Shown here piece after piece: positions 10,623 to 21,858 of a stretch of 64,000 bases of DNA. The stretch's first letter is position 1, and the number at the start of each line of letters is the position of its first letter. The translations under genes and the position numbers were made by a program. The stretch covers positions 159,453,652 through 159,517,651 of the forward strand of contig CM072511.1 of assembly GCA_036898135.1 (NCBI GenBank), given 5' to 3'. The notes beneath the pieces are model-generated. The model saw only the letters and a program-made list of their open reading frames with translations, did no database searches and was not told where the DNA came from. The stretch comes from Oncomelania hupensis (taxonomy: Eukaryota; Mollusca; Gastropoda; Littorinimorpha; Pomatiopsidae).

Positions 10623-10826
10623 AAAAACCACTAGTTTAAAATAAAAGGGTTAGCTTTAAGGTTAAGAGACGAAATAGGTCAACATTTTGGACGGAAAGAG
10701 CCATTTTTTACAAATCTAGTTTTTAAATTTTTAGATGAATGAATTTTGCGCTATTTCCGTTAAAAAAAAAACCCGCTTTCTGATTACTACAGTTTATCCT
10801 AAACCCCAATTTGCATGAATACACGC

Positions 10827-10875
<49 letters not shown>

Positions 10876-10893
10876 CGTGTGTTTGTGTGTTTA
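10827..10893. repeat. (GT)n microsatellite
   Basis: GT tract with TTTG interruptions. A second GT-rich tract lies at 11064-11138. Confidence 0.95.
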
Positions 10894-11109
10894 TTTATTA
10901 TGTGTACATTGTGTATCGTTGGAATAGCTGTCTTTATATTCTGTATTATATATATATTCTGTTGCTCGGTCACTGAATTTATGCTTTGCTTTTCTGTGCC
11001 TGTCGAGTTTCTCGCTTTATGTTTTTTTAATTTTTGGACGTTTTTGCGCCTGTTTTTCCCATAGTGTGTGTGTATGTACGTGTGTGGGTGTGCGTGAGTG
11101 TGTGTAGGG

Positions 11110-11140
<31 letters not shown>

Positions 11141-11446
11141 CGTGTAATGGTTGCGGTTTACAAACCACTGCGGCTCGTGTGTGACTAAGTGACAAATTTC
11201 CAGATTTTTATTTTTAGAACTTATGTGGTCAATTTACCGACGCGGTCAGTAACCTGAATGTTACGGTACTAAGTCATTGTCAATGACAAGAGATAGGTCA
11301 GTGTTGTATGAGGACGTGAGCGATTGTGGAGAAGTGGTGGCTCAAGTTCACGTTGCTGTGTCGTCGTGTTCTGTACAAAATACCACACACCCCATTTTAA
11401 TGAACCAAAAAAAAGGAATAAATAGATAAATAGATACATAATATAC

Positions 11447-12094
<648 letters not shown>

Positions 12095-12221
12095 CAAAAG
12101 CCTTATTGACGGTGCCGCCTGCAAGGGACATAATTTTGTTGTACTTGTCCAACGTGGCGGATTGTCCCGCTTCTCGCGCTTTCTCGCTCTGCGAGTCAGT
12201 ACTGGGCACCTTTGGGCGTTG
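12095..12221 (-). CDS. Candidate internal exon of an unidentified host gene
   Basis: Read on the minus strand, a stretch opens after CTGACAG and runs 42 codons to a good donor, CTTTTG|GTAAGC. The peptide contains SEKAREAGQSATLDKY and NKIMSLAGGTVNKAFG, which is well mixed in composition, unlike the low-complexity frames around it. It lies in AT-rich DNA where a chance open frame of this composition is unlikely. The acceptor lacks a strong pyrimidine tract. I do not recognise the protein and could not connect it to a second exon in phase. Confidence 0.4.
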
Positions 12222-12345
12222 CTGTCAGCCAGAACCAGTAGAATGTATCAATTATTATTGTAGAGGGTGGAAATGCTCTAAATGTGTCATTTAATAAATA
12301 TGACAATTAGAAATTGGACCTTCGTCCTCATCAACAATCAATCTT

Positions 12346-12369
12346 CTTCTTCTTCATCATCTTCACCAT

Positions 12370-12406
<37 letters not shown>

Positions 12407-12481
12407 CATCAAACTTCTTTTTTTTTTTCTACGTTCTCTTCTTCTTCTTCTCCTTCTTCTTCGTCGTCGTCGTAGTCGTCG

Positions 12482-12539
<58 letters not shown>

Positions 12540-12660
12540 AAAATATTAATCTTCTTCTTCTTCTTTTTCTTCGTCGTCGTCCTCCTCCTCCTTCTCCTCC
12601 TCCCCCTCCTCCTCCTCCTCCTCATCATCATCGTCATCATCGCCTCCACGGGATCGGCTC
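12346..12660. repeat. Complex triplet-repeat tract
   Basis: Consecutive (CTT), (CAG), (CTT), (CGT), (CAT) and (CCT) runs. Frames here translate to homopolymers and are not genes. Confidence 0.9.
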
Positions 12661-12734
12661 CGCGTGCTGGGGGTGGACTCCAGCCTACCTCTCTCTCTCT
12701 GAGTATTCCTACGCCATCTATTCAATAGGGACAT
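12546..12734 (-). other. Small acidic reading frame, doubtful exon
   Basis: On the minus strand an ATG in an acceptable context (AAAATGT) opens MSLLNRWRRNTQRERG, then a Ser/Arg segment and a long Asp/Glu run from triplet repeats. A possible donor (AGAG|GTAGGC) follows codon 15. Joining this to the candidate exon at 12095-12221 would be out of frame, so I do not link them. Confidence 0.2.
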
Positions 12735-13550
12735 TTTTCACCGCTCACTGTTGATGTAACTTTTGTGTGATTATCTATTTGTGTAATAACAATTTCTGCT
12801 TAAAAAAATGTGTGATACACTGGACTTCAAAAATGTGACGCTTTTTTTGAAGTTATACGATTTTTTTGGGCTGTTTTTGCCCTTTAAAATATTGAGATGA
12901 CAACTTCTTTTTTTCTTCCATTGTTGCCATGCATTAACGGTGCTTTTCGTTTTGGTCTGTTTCCATCAGTGTATGAATCTTCTGAATCGTGAAATTTATT
13001 CTAGTTATTTTCTTACCTGATCTTCGTAAAAACACTCAGTCTTCTGATCTTATTCATCAATTTCTCCTGTTTTACAAAAAGCACTGTTGACATGAACAGG
13101 AACGTCTTCAAAATTTCATCATCGGTGGCGTCATTTGCATTTTTACGTCAAAATTTTTTTTTTTTTTAATTTTTAAATCAATGTAAACTTCCGGCGTACA
13201 CAATGTCATAGGTGGGGTTACTCAATCGTGTTATTTAATTAAACTTCTATCTACACACAATTTATGTAAAATAATGATCATATTTGATGTGAACATGTAC
13301 TGAACCAATTATACTTCCTATACATTGGAAGCGCTATGGCGCTTCTTCGCGTGTCTTTCCAGCAATGGGCACCTGGAGTGTCATGAAGAATCTTAAAGGG
13401 CAACCAAGTTCGAACACTCAAGCTTAAGTTTGAACATTGTTGCTTAATTCGCAACAATTTGTTGCCCACGGGCACTGGAGTTATGAATCGTTAATACTAG
13501 TCGAATAATCATGTGTCATACACCAAAAAAAGGCCATTGAATGACCTCCG
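12735..13550. other. No recognisable gene
   Basis: AT-rich, no ORF over 66 codons, no terminus recognised. The right part may belong to the 5' end of the LINE that follows. Confidence 0.45.
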
Positions 13551-13770
13551 AACATATGTTCAGTGGCGAGGAAACGACCTTATGAGCACAACAACCCTAC
13601 AACCAATGAAGTGCAAGGTTCGTACACTGACTTTGATGAGCTCTTCCTTTTCAGCTTCCACCTCTCATTGTTCAGTTTCAAAACAACAATTCGAGTGTAT
13701 TTTGAGCGTGAAAAAACGGATAACAGTTACCGTATACTACACCACCAACACCTGTTCTAGCACAAGGTAA

Positions 13771-16005
13771 CTTCTGTGCAGATTGGAGAGGAAGGAGCTG
13801 AGAGCGCTAGTGGCATTGATCAACACCCTTGACAGCCACCCTTACGCGCAACGAGAGAGGCCAGGCAAACCATACACAGAGGTTACCACGTACCTCTCCA
13901 GCTGCAGGGGCAGTCGTAATTTAAGCGCCAAGCAGCTAAAACAGCCAACACGGCGCTCCAGCCGTCTCCGAAGGCGGCAACGTGACGTTGATGAGGGTCA
14001 CTCCCAAACCTCCCTACAACTAATGTCTGCACCCTCATCACCTCTTATCTTAACAAGCCCTGCTTGTCGTCGTCAGCATCAGCAGTCGGACCTCAAGGGA
14101 CCGGTTGATAATTGTATTTGTGCCATTTCATCGGATGTTGATAGTATGTATCCCGCCTCTGATGCTTGTGCGGTTGTAAACTCTGTTGATGGTGACGATG
14201 AAATGGAAGCCGCAACCTGCGGACCTCTCGGTCCACTGCCATCATCTTGCCTGTCCTACGTTCTTACCTCTTCTTAAGAACCCCTTTCTCAGCTGTCTCC
14301 TCTAGTTGCTGTTGATGAAGAGACGGATGACCGCACGGGCAGCAAGTCAGGTGTAACCCCTCAGTCTGACCTGATTGCTCTAAATCAGATCATACTTACC
14401 TCTTGCAATGTAGGGGTTCAAGTAACATGTAACAGTCATGAAGACTGCGTGCCTCTTGAGGAATTTAATCGCGTAACAAACAACTTACGTGATGAAATAG
14501 CAGCACTTCGTTCTGCCATACGGGAAATGAGGTACTCAATGAAGATTGAGATGAACGACTTGGAGTTGCTGGTGAAGAACAAAGAGCGCCCTGACACTGC
14601 CTACCAGTCTGGTACTACAAGCTACAGGTCCTCACATTGTCCATCAAGTCACTCTCAACAGTCTCAACCTAAACCCTCTCAGTCTAGCCCGATGGTTACA
14701 CCCATACCACATCCTCGCAGCAAACCCTTTCAGCCTCACCCAGTGGTTCACAAACCAACACCACAGCCTCGCACCAAAACGTCCAATCCCAGCTCTGTGG
14801 TTCTCAAACTCACACCACAGCAACCCAAAAAACGCTCTTTCCGACACAGCTGCCCGGACCTAGAACCTAAGTGTGCCTTGGACACTGATGGTGACTCAAA
14901 CATGCAATATGACAACAGTGTGTGTACGGAACGTTCAGTACATGAGATTGCGTTTTCCGATACACGCTCTTCACTTGGCAAGCATGCTGTTACTTATAAC
15001 ACTAACTCACCTGACTCGTCTGATAATGACTGGCCACAACTCTCAGGTCTGAATTCAAATACAAAAACACTGATTCTGGGCGATTCTGTGGTAGCAGGCC
15101 TGCATGAAGCTAAGATGTCAGTAGCAAGCGAGAAATCCCAGGTTATTACAATTTCTGGGCTGGACAGGTCATCCCTTCTAACAGCGCTGCGGAGTACGGC
15201 TATTCACCCTGATGTCACTCTCTTGGTTCTGCATATTGGCATTAATGACTGCAAGCGTGGTTATGTGCTGGGTAACTCAACGTGGCGTGCAGTCGTTAAA
15301 GAATGTCGTCGTTGTTTCCCAACAGCTAGAATCATGCTATCTACCATTCTACCACACCGTGATGGTCATGATCACATCAGCTCTTGTATCAAAAACTCAA
15401 ATCACTGCCTAAAACAAGTTTGCCAACAATTCACTGGAGTTGATGTAGTAGACAATGACACTGCCTTCTACACCAAGAAAGGGGGTATTAAAACAGGTTG
15501 GATGAGGGACGCTGTGCATCCGAACACTCGGGGTAGCAGTGGCCTGGCTGTCAACATCAAACGTTGCTACTCCGCATCTGTTAAAACAAGCATGCAGACA
15601 CACAGCCATTACGTGCCCTCGCAGGACGCTCGTCGTGTCCAACTGAAGGGTGATACCAGTAGTCAACGTGGCAGCTTTCAACATGACAAGGTTCCACAAC
15701 GACCATCAGGTGGTCTACTCCCAAACCCCTCGCTAAACCGAAAGCCCCAGCCTTTGTGGTCAGCGGTCGTTCAAGGGACCCACTTGTTTCCTCAAAGCTC
15801 CTCTGACGCTGTTCCCCGCCAATGGTCTCCACAACCGCTGTTGACCGACTTCATGGGCCCCAGGCCAGCTCACAACCAGAACCCACAGCAGGTTCACCGT
15901 GACAATCCTTTGGACCTTACAAAACAGAGTCAATCAGCACCTTTAAATAATAAGGAGAAGAAAGTTCTCTTTGATTACTTGTCCCGATTGCTCACGGGAA
16001 TCTAA
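13771..16005 (+). pseudogene. LINE ORF1 with coiled coil and SGNH esterase domain
   Basis: One frame, interrupted once by TAA at 14275-14277, runs from a stop at 13768-13770 to 16005. The first part is basic (RRSSRLRRRQ). After the stop, EFNRVTNNLRDEIAALRSAI looks like a short coiled coil, followed by a Pro/Ser/Gln-rich linker with a repeated HPVVHKPTPQPR-like unit. The esterase spans about 15060-15560: LILGDSVVAGL (block I, nucleophile Ser), LHIGINDC (block III) and DAVHPN (block V, Asp/His). CR1-group LINEs are known to carry such esterases in ORF1, where RNA binding is the main role. No ATG is found at the 5' end, so the start is lost. Confidence 0.8.
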
Positions 16006-16631
16006 TTGCGCTGTTACATTTTATAACATTTGACTGTGGTTTCAAATAACCCAGTAATTTTTTTTTCCTTCAATACGTATGTATTATATCTACGCGTTTG
16101 TCTCAAACCCCACTAAACTATATTTTCAGTAAAATATAATACGAGTTGTGTTCTATCGTAAAGTTCAAAAACAAGCAAACAAATTTTTTTATCCTTTGAA
16201 TTTTCCTGGTGACAGTGTCATTTGTGAGGACTTCACCTGACATTCTTGTTATTAAAATTCTTATTTTAATTTAATTGTCAACTATACCAATATAACGCTC
16301 TAGTTTGAATTTTACTCTTATTTAAGTGTAAGCAAGTGTTAACTTTCATTCAACGAGTCAGTTTTAGTTTCCTCTGAACTTCCTTGGTGAGTCAGAGCCA
16401 ATTGTGAGGACGCCAGCGTTCATTATTGTGCTTTACTTTATTTGTGAGTCCATTATTTTATTGTCGTGATAGGACACCTTTTACAGGTCACATTATTTTA
16501 AAGTGCATAAGTGGGTGTAGTTACATTTACTTCAAAGCACCAGCACTTTTTATCCCTGTAAACCTTTGCAAAGCACCACCTCTTTTTTATCTCTGTAAAA
16601 TATTATTTGTGTTGTTGTATACGAGTATACA
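16006..16631 (+). other. Inter-ORF spacer of the LINE
   Basis: AT-rich, no coding. A segment TGTGAGGAC.TCACCTGACATTCTTG near 16221 is loosely repeated near 16403 (TGTGAGGACGCCAGCGTTC). Confidence 0.6.
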
Positions 16632-17712
16632 ATGTCTTGTACCACCTGGCCATCTAAAGATGGACTCCGCATTGGTCATCTGAATATCTGTCATGCAATC
16701 AACAAAACACACGAAATATCATCCATTCTCAATAATCACAACACACCATTTCATGTTTTGGTTTCTCTGAATCATGGTTATGTCCCAAGTCATATGATTC
16801 AGAAATAGCAGTGCCTGGTTATTCATTATTACAACATCACAGAGAAAAAGATAACGAAACAGGGTTATTAGTTTATATCAGTGAAACAATGAAATACAAG
16901 CGTCTTTATCTTCTTGAACAGCATCATGTAGAGTCTATTTGGATTCAAATTGACATAAAACATGCAGCCCCCATTATTATTGGCTTTTTATACAGACATC
17001 CAACTGAACATGTTGACTGGTTTAATCACTTCAATTCTATGATTGATGCCGTGTTATTAGAATCCAAGGAGTTTTTTATATTGGGTGATTTTAATATTGA
17101 TCTGTATAAATCAAACAAACACTGGTCAAATATTATTCAACTTTGTAATATTGAACAATTAGTAACAAAGCCAACAAGAGTAACTGCTGATACTAGTACA
17201 CTCATAGATCATATTTACGCAAGTAATAAAGCTCATGTCACAGAAGTGTGTGTACCAGTATATGGTTGCAGTGACCATTACCCTGTATGTTTTACTTGGA
17301 AAAAAAAAGGAGCTAAAATTCCCAAACCAGGTCATAAAATTATAACATATAGATCATTCTCTAAATTTAAAGAAGATGATTTTCTCTTAGACCTTCATAA
17401 TAGCAATCTCTCAAATGTATATAATTTTACTAACCCAGATGATGCTTTAACCTACTGGCATAACACATTTATAAGTATATATAACAAACATGCTCCTATT
17501 TTTACAAAACGAGTTAAATACTATTCTAAACCCAACTGGCTTGACAGTGAATTACAACAAGCTATTAATCATAGAGACTATTTAAAAAGACATGGTAATG
17601 AAAGTGAATATAAAAAACAGAGAAATGCAGTAACTTCACTCAAAAGAAAAAAAAAGAAATCATATATTAAAAATTTTATATCCAAAAACAGTTCTAAAAT
17701 GATTTGGAAAGC
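16632..17712 (+). pseudogene. LINE ORF2 N-terminal part: AP-type endonuclease
   Basis: ATG at 16632 opens MSCTTWPSKDGLRIGHLNI, the usual first strand of an APE-like endonuclease, but ends at TAG 16806-16808. The domain continues from about 16811 in another frame with VPGYSLLQHHR, IIIGFLYRHPT, ILGDFNIDLY (catalytic Asp and Asn, near 17083) and GCSDHYPV (catalytic Asp-His, near 17270). The expected SETWL-type motif is degraded to VSLNHGY. The frame runs to 17712, where the DNA transposon interrupts it, and resumes at 26440. Confidence 0.85.
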
Positions 17713-18111
17713 CAGGGCGCGAAATTAAGGCGGGTCCGGGGCAAATTACCCTCAAATGTTGATTCGGACCCGCTCTTTTCATTTCTAGCGTGCCCGATTT
17801 ACCCGCAAAAAAAAATGTCAACTACGTTACAAAATTGAGTAATCAATTCATTTTTACTGAAAAAAATCTTCGATGCAAAAATTATTTTTGAGTGAAAAGT
17901 AGAAGGCAATAATAAATCTTCGAAAATCGATGTCGAGTACCCATCGCGCTATATGTTGCTATGGATGCGAGGTATTTGTCACTCGAGTTATTACCCTTGA
18001 ATAATATTAAGTACGTCTTTTTTTATTGGCTCGGAGTCACGCTTTTTGGCCAATCAATGGGCTGTTCGTATTTTCACTGTCGAGCGTCTGCTTTCACTAT
18101 GAATCCCGAAA

Positions 18112-18246
18112 ATGGCTAGTGAAAAGAGCAAATACTTTTCCATTTTTGGAAAAAGACCTGCCTCGACAGAAAACGACGATGAAAGGAAGAAAAAACAAAA
18201 GCAGTACGAGCAAGCAAAACGTAGCAGAAGCTACCAAGAAGAATGA
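18112..18246 (+). CDS. 44-codon basic ORF inside the DNA transposon
   Basis: ATG at 18112 opens MASEKSKYFSIFGKRPAST, followed by a Lys/Arg-rich stretch (ERKKKQKQYEQAKRSRSYQ) and TGA at 18244-18246. The pattern of a short aromatic start then a nuclear-localisation-like basic patch recalls the N-terminus of hAT/ZMYM-type transposase-derived proteins, but no BED finger or catalytic domain follows. It could be the first exon of a transposase truncated in this non-autonomous copy. A (GA)n tract follows directly. Confidence 0.4.
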   Translation: MASEKSKYFSIFGKRPASTENDDERKKKQKQYEQAKRSRSYQEE

Positions 18247-18255
18247 GTAAAACGA

Positions 18256-18258
<3 letters not shown>

Positions 18259-18304
<46 letters not shown>
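18259..18304. repeat. (GA)n microsatellite
   Basis: Pure GA tract inside the DNA transposon. Confidence 0.95.
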
Positions 18305-18310
<6 letters not shown>

Positions 18311-18480
18311 ATTTTTCGAATAAAAAATTTGGGACTCAGATAGAGTACCAGTACTTATTTAAACATATCCGTTGTTAATGAATAAAAAGAGGGAATTAAA
18401 GTTCTGTTTTATTAAAATGTGTTTGAATTTTTTTATGTGCGATTGTTTATTATGTATTAGGACCCACACATTTCAGACAG

Positions 18481-19545
18481 TGTCATGAACTGGATAGTTT
18501 TAACTCTGCATATCACTATTTAGCCTTGTGTAGTAATTGTAACATTAGAGAGAGGAGTGTATTACCCAGCAGCAATTAAGGTACACAGCAGACCACACAC
18601 GGCGAGCCAGCCACACACATCGCAGTGAGTCAGCACTTGAGCTTTGAATCTGACCGTTTTAACCAATCAGAAGCAGGCTAAGCGGGTAGAGCAGTTCTGA
18701 CTGTGTCAGAACCTACACACAGTTTGAGTCAGTCGTGTGTGAGACGAGGAAGAGGCAACATCTAAATAGATAGCTAGAGAAATCTCTTCACTCATAGACC
18801 AGGAAGCAGGACTTTAGAATCTCAGAATTCTATTCAGTCATCACGGGCCTGAACTTGTCAAACAGACGAGCAGGCGAGCTATCCTGTGCACCCCACTCCA
18901 CAGAAACGACGAGTTGGTTGAGGAGCCTCTACCGCACAAGTCGGAGAGAGCTACCTTGGAACACACCCTGCAAGACCCCACAGCGTGGCAAGGGACCCAA
19001 CTACACAACGACACAGGTGTACCAGAAGCTACCTCACAGAAGGACTTCGAACACCCCACACATCAGTTAAGTGCTCACCGGAATCAGTGCACTTAAACTG
19101 ATAGAAAAAGGACCACAGTAGTCCACTCTTCAGAAACTGTAAAACGGACCACAGTAGTCCAATCTACATGCAAGCTAATAGCAAGTGCCCGATGAAGATA
19201 TAACAGCTGCCTAGACTATCAGCGATCGAACTATTTGCATTGACTGAGACTTTTTAAGTTAGATTAGTACCTAGAAAACCTTGTATAGAGTAGAAGAATT
19301 AAATGTGTGATTTTAACTGTTATCAAGTGGCTGGACTACATATGATTCATAGCCGTGTGAAAGCTAGTGTGACAGTAATCTTTTACCATTTTTCTATCTA
19401 TCTCTGTACCCCAACCTTAACACAGAACGAGCTAAACAAATAAATTTATTAAAGTAATTCATAGGGTGACTAACTAGCAGTTCCCACCGAATAAACGTGA
19501 GGGTCCATAATTCCATTGTGCAGAGCCCATAAACCCCGCGTGACA
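18481..19545 (+). repeat. 5' LTR of Gypsy family 1 (1065 bp)
   Basis: TG...CA termini. Contains short internal direct repeats around GGACCACAGTAGTCCA (near 19110 and 19145) and an AATAAATTTATTAAAG segment near 19438 that could serve as a polyadenylation signal. Confidence 0.95.
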
Positions 19546-19900
19546 CTTTAATTGGCGAGCCTAGCCAGGATCTGTGTAATAGGAATTGGGTATAACCGGT
19601 TCTAAGTACAATAAAATTAGATAACAGTAGAAGTAGAATAACTTAGAATAGTGTAAGGGTATAACACTGATCAGTTTTGGTGCACTGTTCTTTAGTTAAA
19701 AACGTTTTTGCTTCAATTATTTTTGTGCCTGTATGTTGCATTGTTCTTTTGCAGGTTTTGCTTAAATAACTGTTGTATGCCATTTGACTCATGTTTTATT
19801 CTATTATTGATTGTCTTTGCATTGTTGTTATTGAATTGCAATATTGCTAGTGTTTTGGTATTCCACGTGATTCAGAGGTTGTTCATAGACACTTTTGACA
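19546..19900 (+). other. Leader with primer-binding site
   Basis: Begins CTTTAATTGGCGAGCC just after the LTR. TGGCGAGCCTAGCCAGGAT from about 19552 reads as the complement of a tRNA 3' end (CCA complement TGG), so it is the likely minus-strand primer site. The tRNA was not identified. Confidence 0.6.
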
Positions 19901-20878
19901 ATGTCGGACCCAGTGGCCTTGAGATTGCCTTTCAAGGAACTAGGAGAAGCTTTACACTTAGCAGGGGCAGACCTAATTGCGTATATCAATGCAGAGGTAG
20001 AGAAACAGGAAGCTAAGGCAGAGAGAGCAGCAGAGAGAGAGGCAAAGAAGCTAGAAGCAGAGAGGGAGGCAAAGAAGTTAGAAGCAGAGAGAGAGCAGAA
20101 GAAACTCGAAGCAGAACAGAGAAAAGCAGAACTAGAAGCAGAGCAAAAGAAATTAGCATTAGAAGCAGAGCAAAAGAAAGCAGAGTTAGAAGCAGCAAGA
20201 GAGCAGAGGAAATTAGAGCTAGAGGCAGAAAGAGAACAGAAGAAGGCAGCATTAGCAGCAGAGAGAGAAGCAGAAAGTAGGAGATGGGAGTATGAGAGGG
20301 CAGAAAAGGAAAAAGACAGACAGCATGAGTTAGAGCTAAGAAGATTGGGATCAGGAGCTTCAAGTTCTTCCTCAACCCCTCCCCACTCAGATCAGCTAGA
20401 GGTAGCATCCAACCCTGTACAAGGAATGTCATTTCCACTGGGAACAATCAATGAGAGAGAAGAAGGTCTAGATCTCTATCTGACTAGGTTTGAGCGTCTA
20501 GCAACAGAGTATAAACTAGATCCTACTCATTGGTCTTTTAAGCTTAGTCAAGGGCTTAGAGGAAAGGCTTATGACATCTACAGTAAGCTACCGACTGACA
20601 GAGTGACTGACTATCACAAAGTAAAAGAGGCACTCCTAACGGGATTCGAACTAACAGGAGAATGCTACCGGCAAAAATTCCGCACCAATCGGAGAGTGAA
20701 AGGAGAGAGCTATGCGCAGTTCGCGGATCGGTTGTCCACAATGCTGGATAAGTGGATTAGCCAGTCAGCCACGGCAAAGACGTATGATGGACTGACAGAA
20801 CTGTTAGTATGGGAACAGCTACGGGAAACCATGACCCCCGAGCTGAGAACATTCTCAGTAGAGCAGGGGAAAGACTAG
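19901..20878 (+). pseudogene. Gag N-terminal part of Gypsy family 1
   Basis: ATG at 19901 (MSDPVALRLPFKELGEAL). Residues ~30-150 are a long Glu/Lys/Ala coiled coil built of repeats such as REAKKLEAEREQKKLEAE. A capsid-like domain follows: LTRFERLATEYKLDPTHWSF, LSQGLRGKAYDIYSKLP and LTGFELTGECYRQKFR, the conserved Gag block of these elements. The frame ends at TAG 20876-20878. The expected continuation (LEDLVKVADRYVAAHGE) is in the -1 frame, so either a mutation or a frameshift site separates it. The overlap has no canonical slippery heptamer in the right register. Confidence 0.85.
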
Positions 20879-21858
20879 AAGATCTGGTCAAGGTCGCAGA
20901 TAGGTACGTGGCCGCACACGGAGAAGCCAAGAGCTTCAGGCGAGACCTAAAGCCTAACGGGAAAGAGGCACAGAAACGAAGCCCTAACCGGGAAGAGCGC
21001 ACCGCGAATAAGCCGAATAACCCCAGACCTGGGCAAAATAAAGGACCCAACACGGAATTCGGGAAAAGGGGTCCCGCAGAACAGAGACGGTATTGTTCGT
21101 TCTGCAACAGAAACAAACACTCCACCGCAGAATGTTTCAAGTTGGCCGCACAACGTAGGGAAGAGCGCGAAAGCCGGCCAGCGCACAGAGTTCTAACTCA
21201 AAGCAGCGGTAACAAGCCACACACGATCGGAGATCACCCCTCGGTGACAGACACGGTCAAGGTCAACGGAAAAGAAGCGAACTGTCTGTATGACACAGGT
21301 CTATCATACGACGCGATAGTTAGCGAATCTCTTGTATCGCGCGCGGACTTGACAGACAAGACAGTCGACTTACAAGGAGCAGACTTGACGAAACCGACGA
21401 CTACTTGCCCAATAGCATGGATAGAAGTAGAGAGTAGGTACGTCACAGGACGAATCCAAGCAGCTGTTTTACAGAAACCCCTGTATGATCTAGTGCTAGG
21501 TTGTAGGTATGTGTTCTTAGGCACGCCCCCTAAAACTGTAGAGATAGCTGCAGTGCAAACCAGGGCCCAAGCTAAAACCCAACCACCCCAGCCCGAGTTC
21601 GCTCCGAATCCAGGACTCGAAGAGATCAAAACAGCACAGAAAGAAGACACCTCGATAGCGAAGAGCTTCCAGAAGCTACCCAAGGCACACACACCCCCGC
21701 ACAAGGGAGACTTCTACATGGAAGAGGGAATTCTTCATCGACAAGGAGATGGAGATCACACCCAACTAGTACTGCCAGCCACCCTTCGAGCCCAAGTACT
21801 AGAACTAGGCCACAGCATGCCACTCAGCGGACACATGGGAATTGGAGCCACAGTGTAG
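20840..21858 (+). pseudogene. Gag C-terminus, protease and start of integrase
   Basis: This frame holds the end of Gag (LEDLVKVADRYVAAHG), a CCHC zinc knuckle CSFCNRNKHSTAEC (near 21094), and an aspartic protease with NCLYDTGLSYDAIVS (near 21280, active site DTG). A linker with VQTRAQAK follows, then the start of the integrase HHCC finger (GHSMPLSGHMGIG). It ends at TAG 21856-21858 in the middle of the zinc finger. The next frame continues in the same register with the CHQC half of the finger, so the stop is a simple nonsense change. The nominal start of the open frame is 20809; the coding part begins where it takes over from Gag near 20870. Confidence 0.85.

Larger units (their letters stand above)
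9255..10634 (+). mobile_element. Non-autonomous Helitron, copy 1, both termini intact
   Basis: The 5' end is TCTATATATATAAATTGC, with the TC start and AT-rich lead typical of Helitrons. The 3' end is CTAG (10631-10634), preceded 9 bases upstream by a GC-rich hairpin. The element sits between A (9254) and T (10635), the expected A|T target with no duplication. No Rep/helicase coding is present. The interior holds a tRNA-like module, (TTA)n tracts and a G-rich minisatellite. A second copy in inverse orientation lies at 30222-31373 with the same ends. Confidence 0.9.

Noticed and set aside
12546..12734. Joining the acidic small frame to the exon at 12095-12221 as one gene
   Set aside because: The only good donor leaves the wrong phase and would hit a stop in the second exon.
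20840..20880. Programmed -1 frameshift between gag and pol in Gypsy family 1
   Set aside because: The frame change falls before the zinc knuckle rather than after Gag, and no canonical slippery heptamer is in register. A simple indel is more likely.
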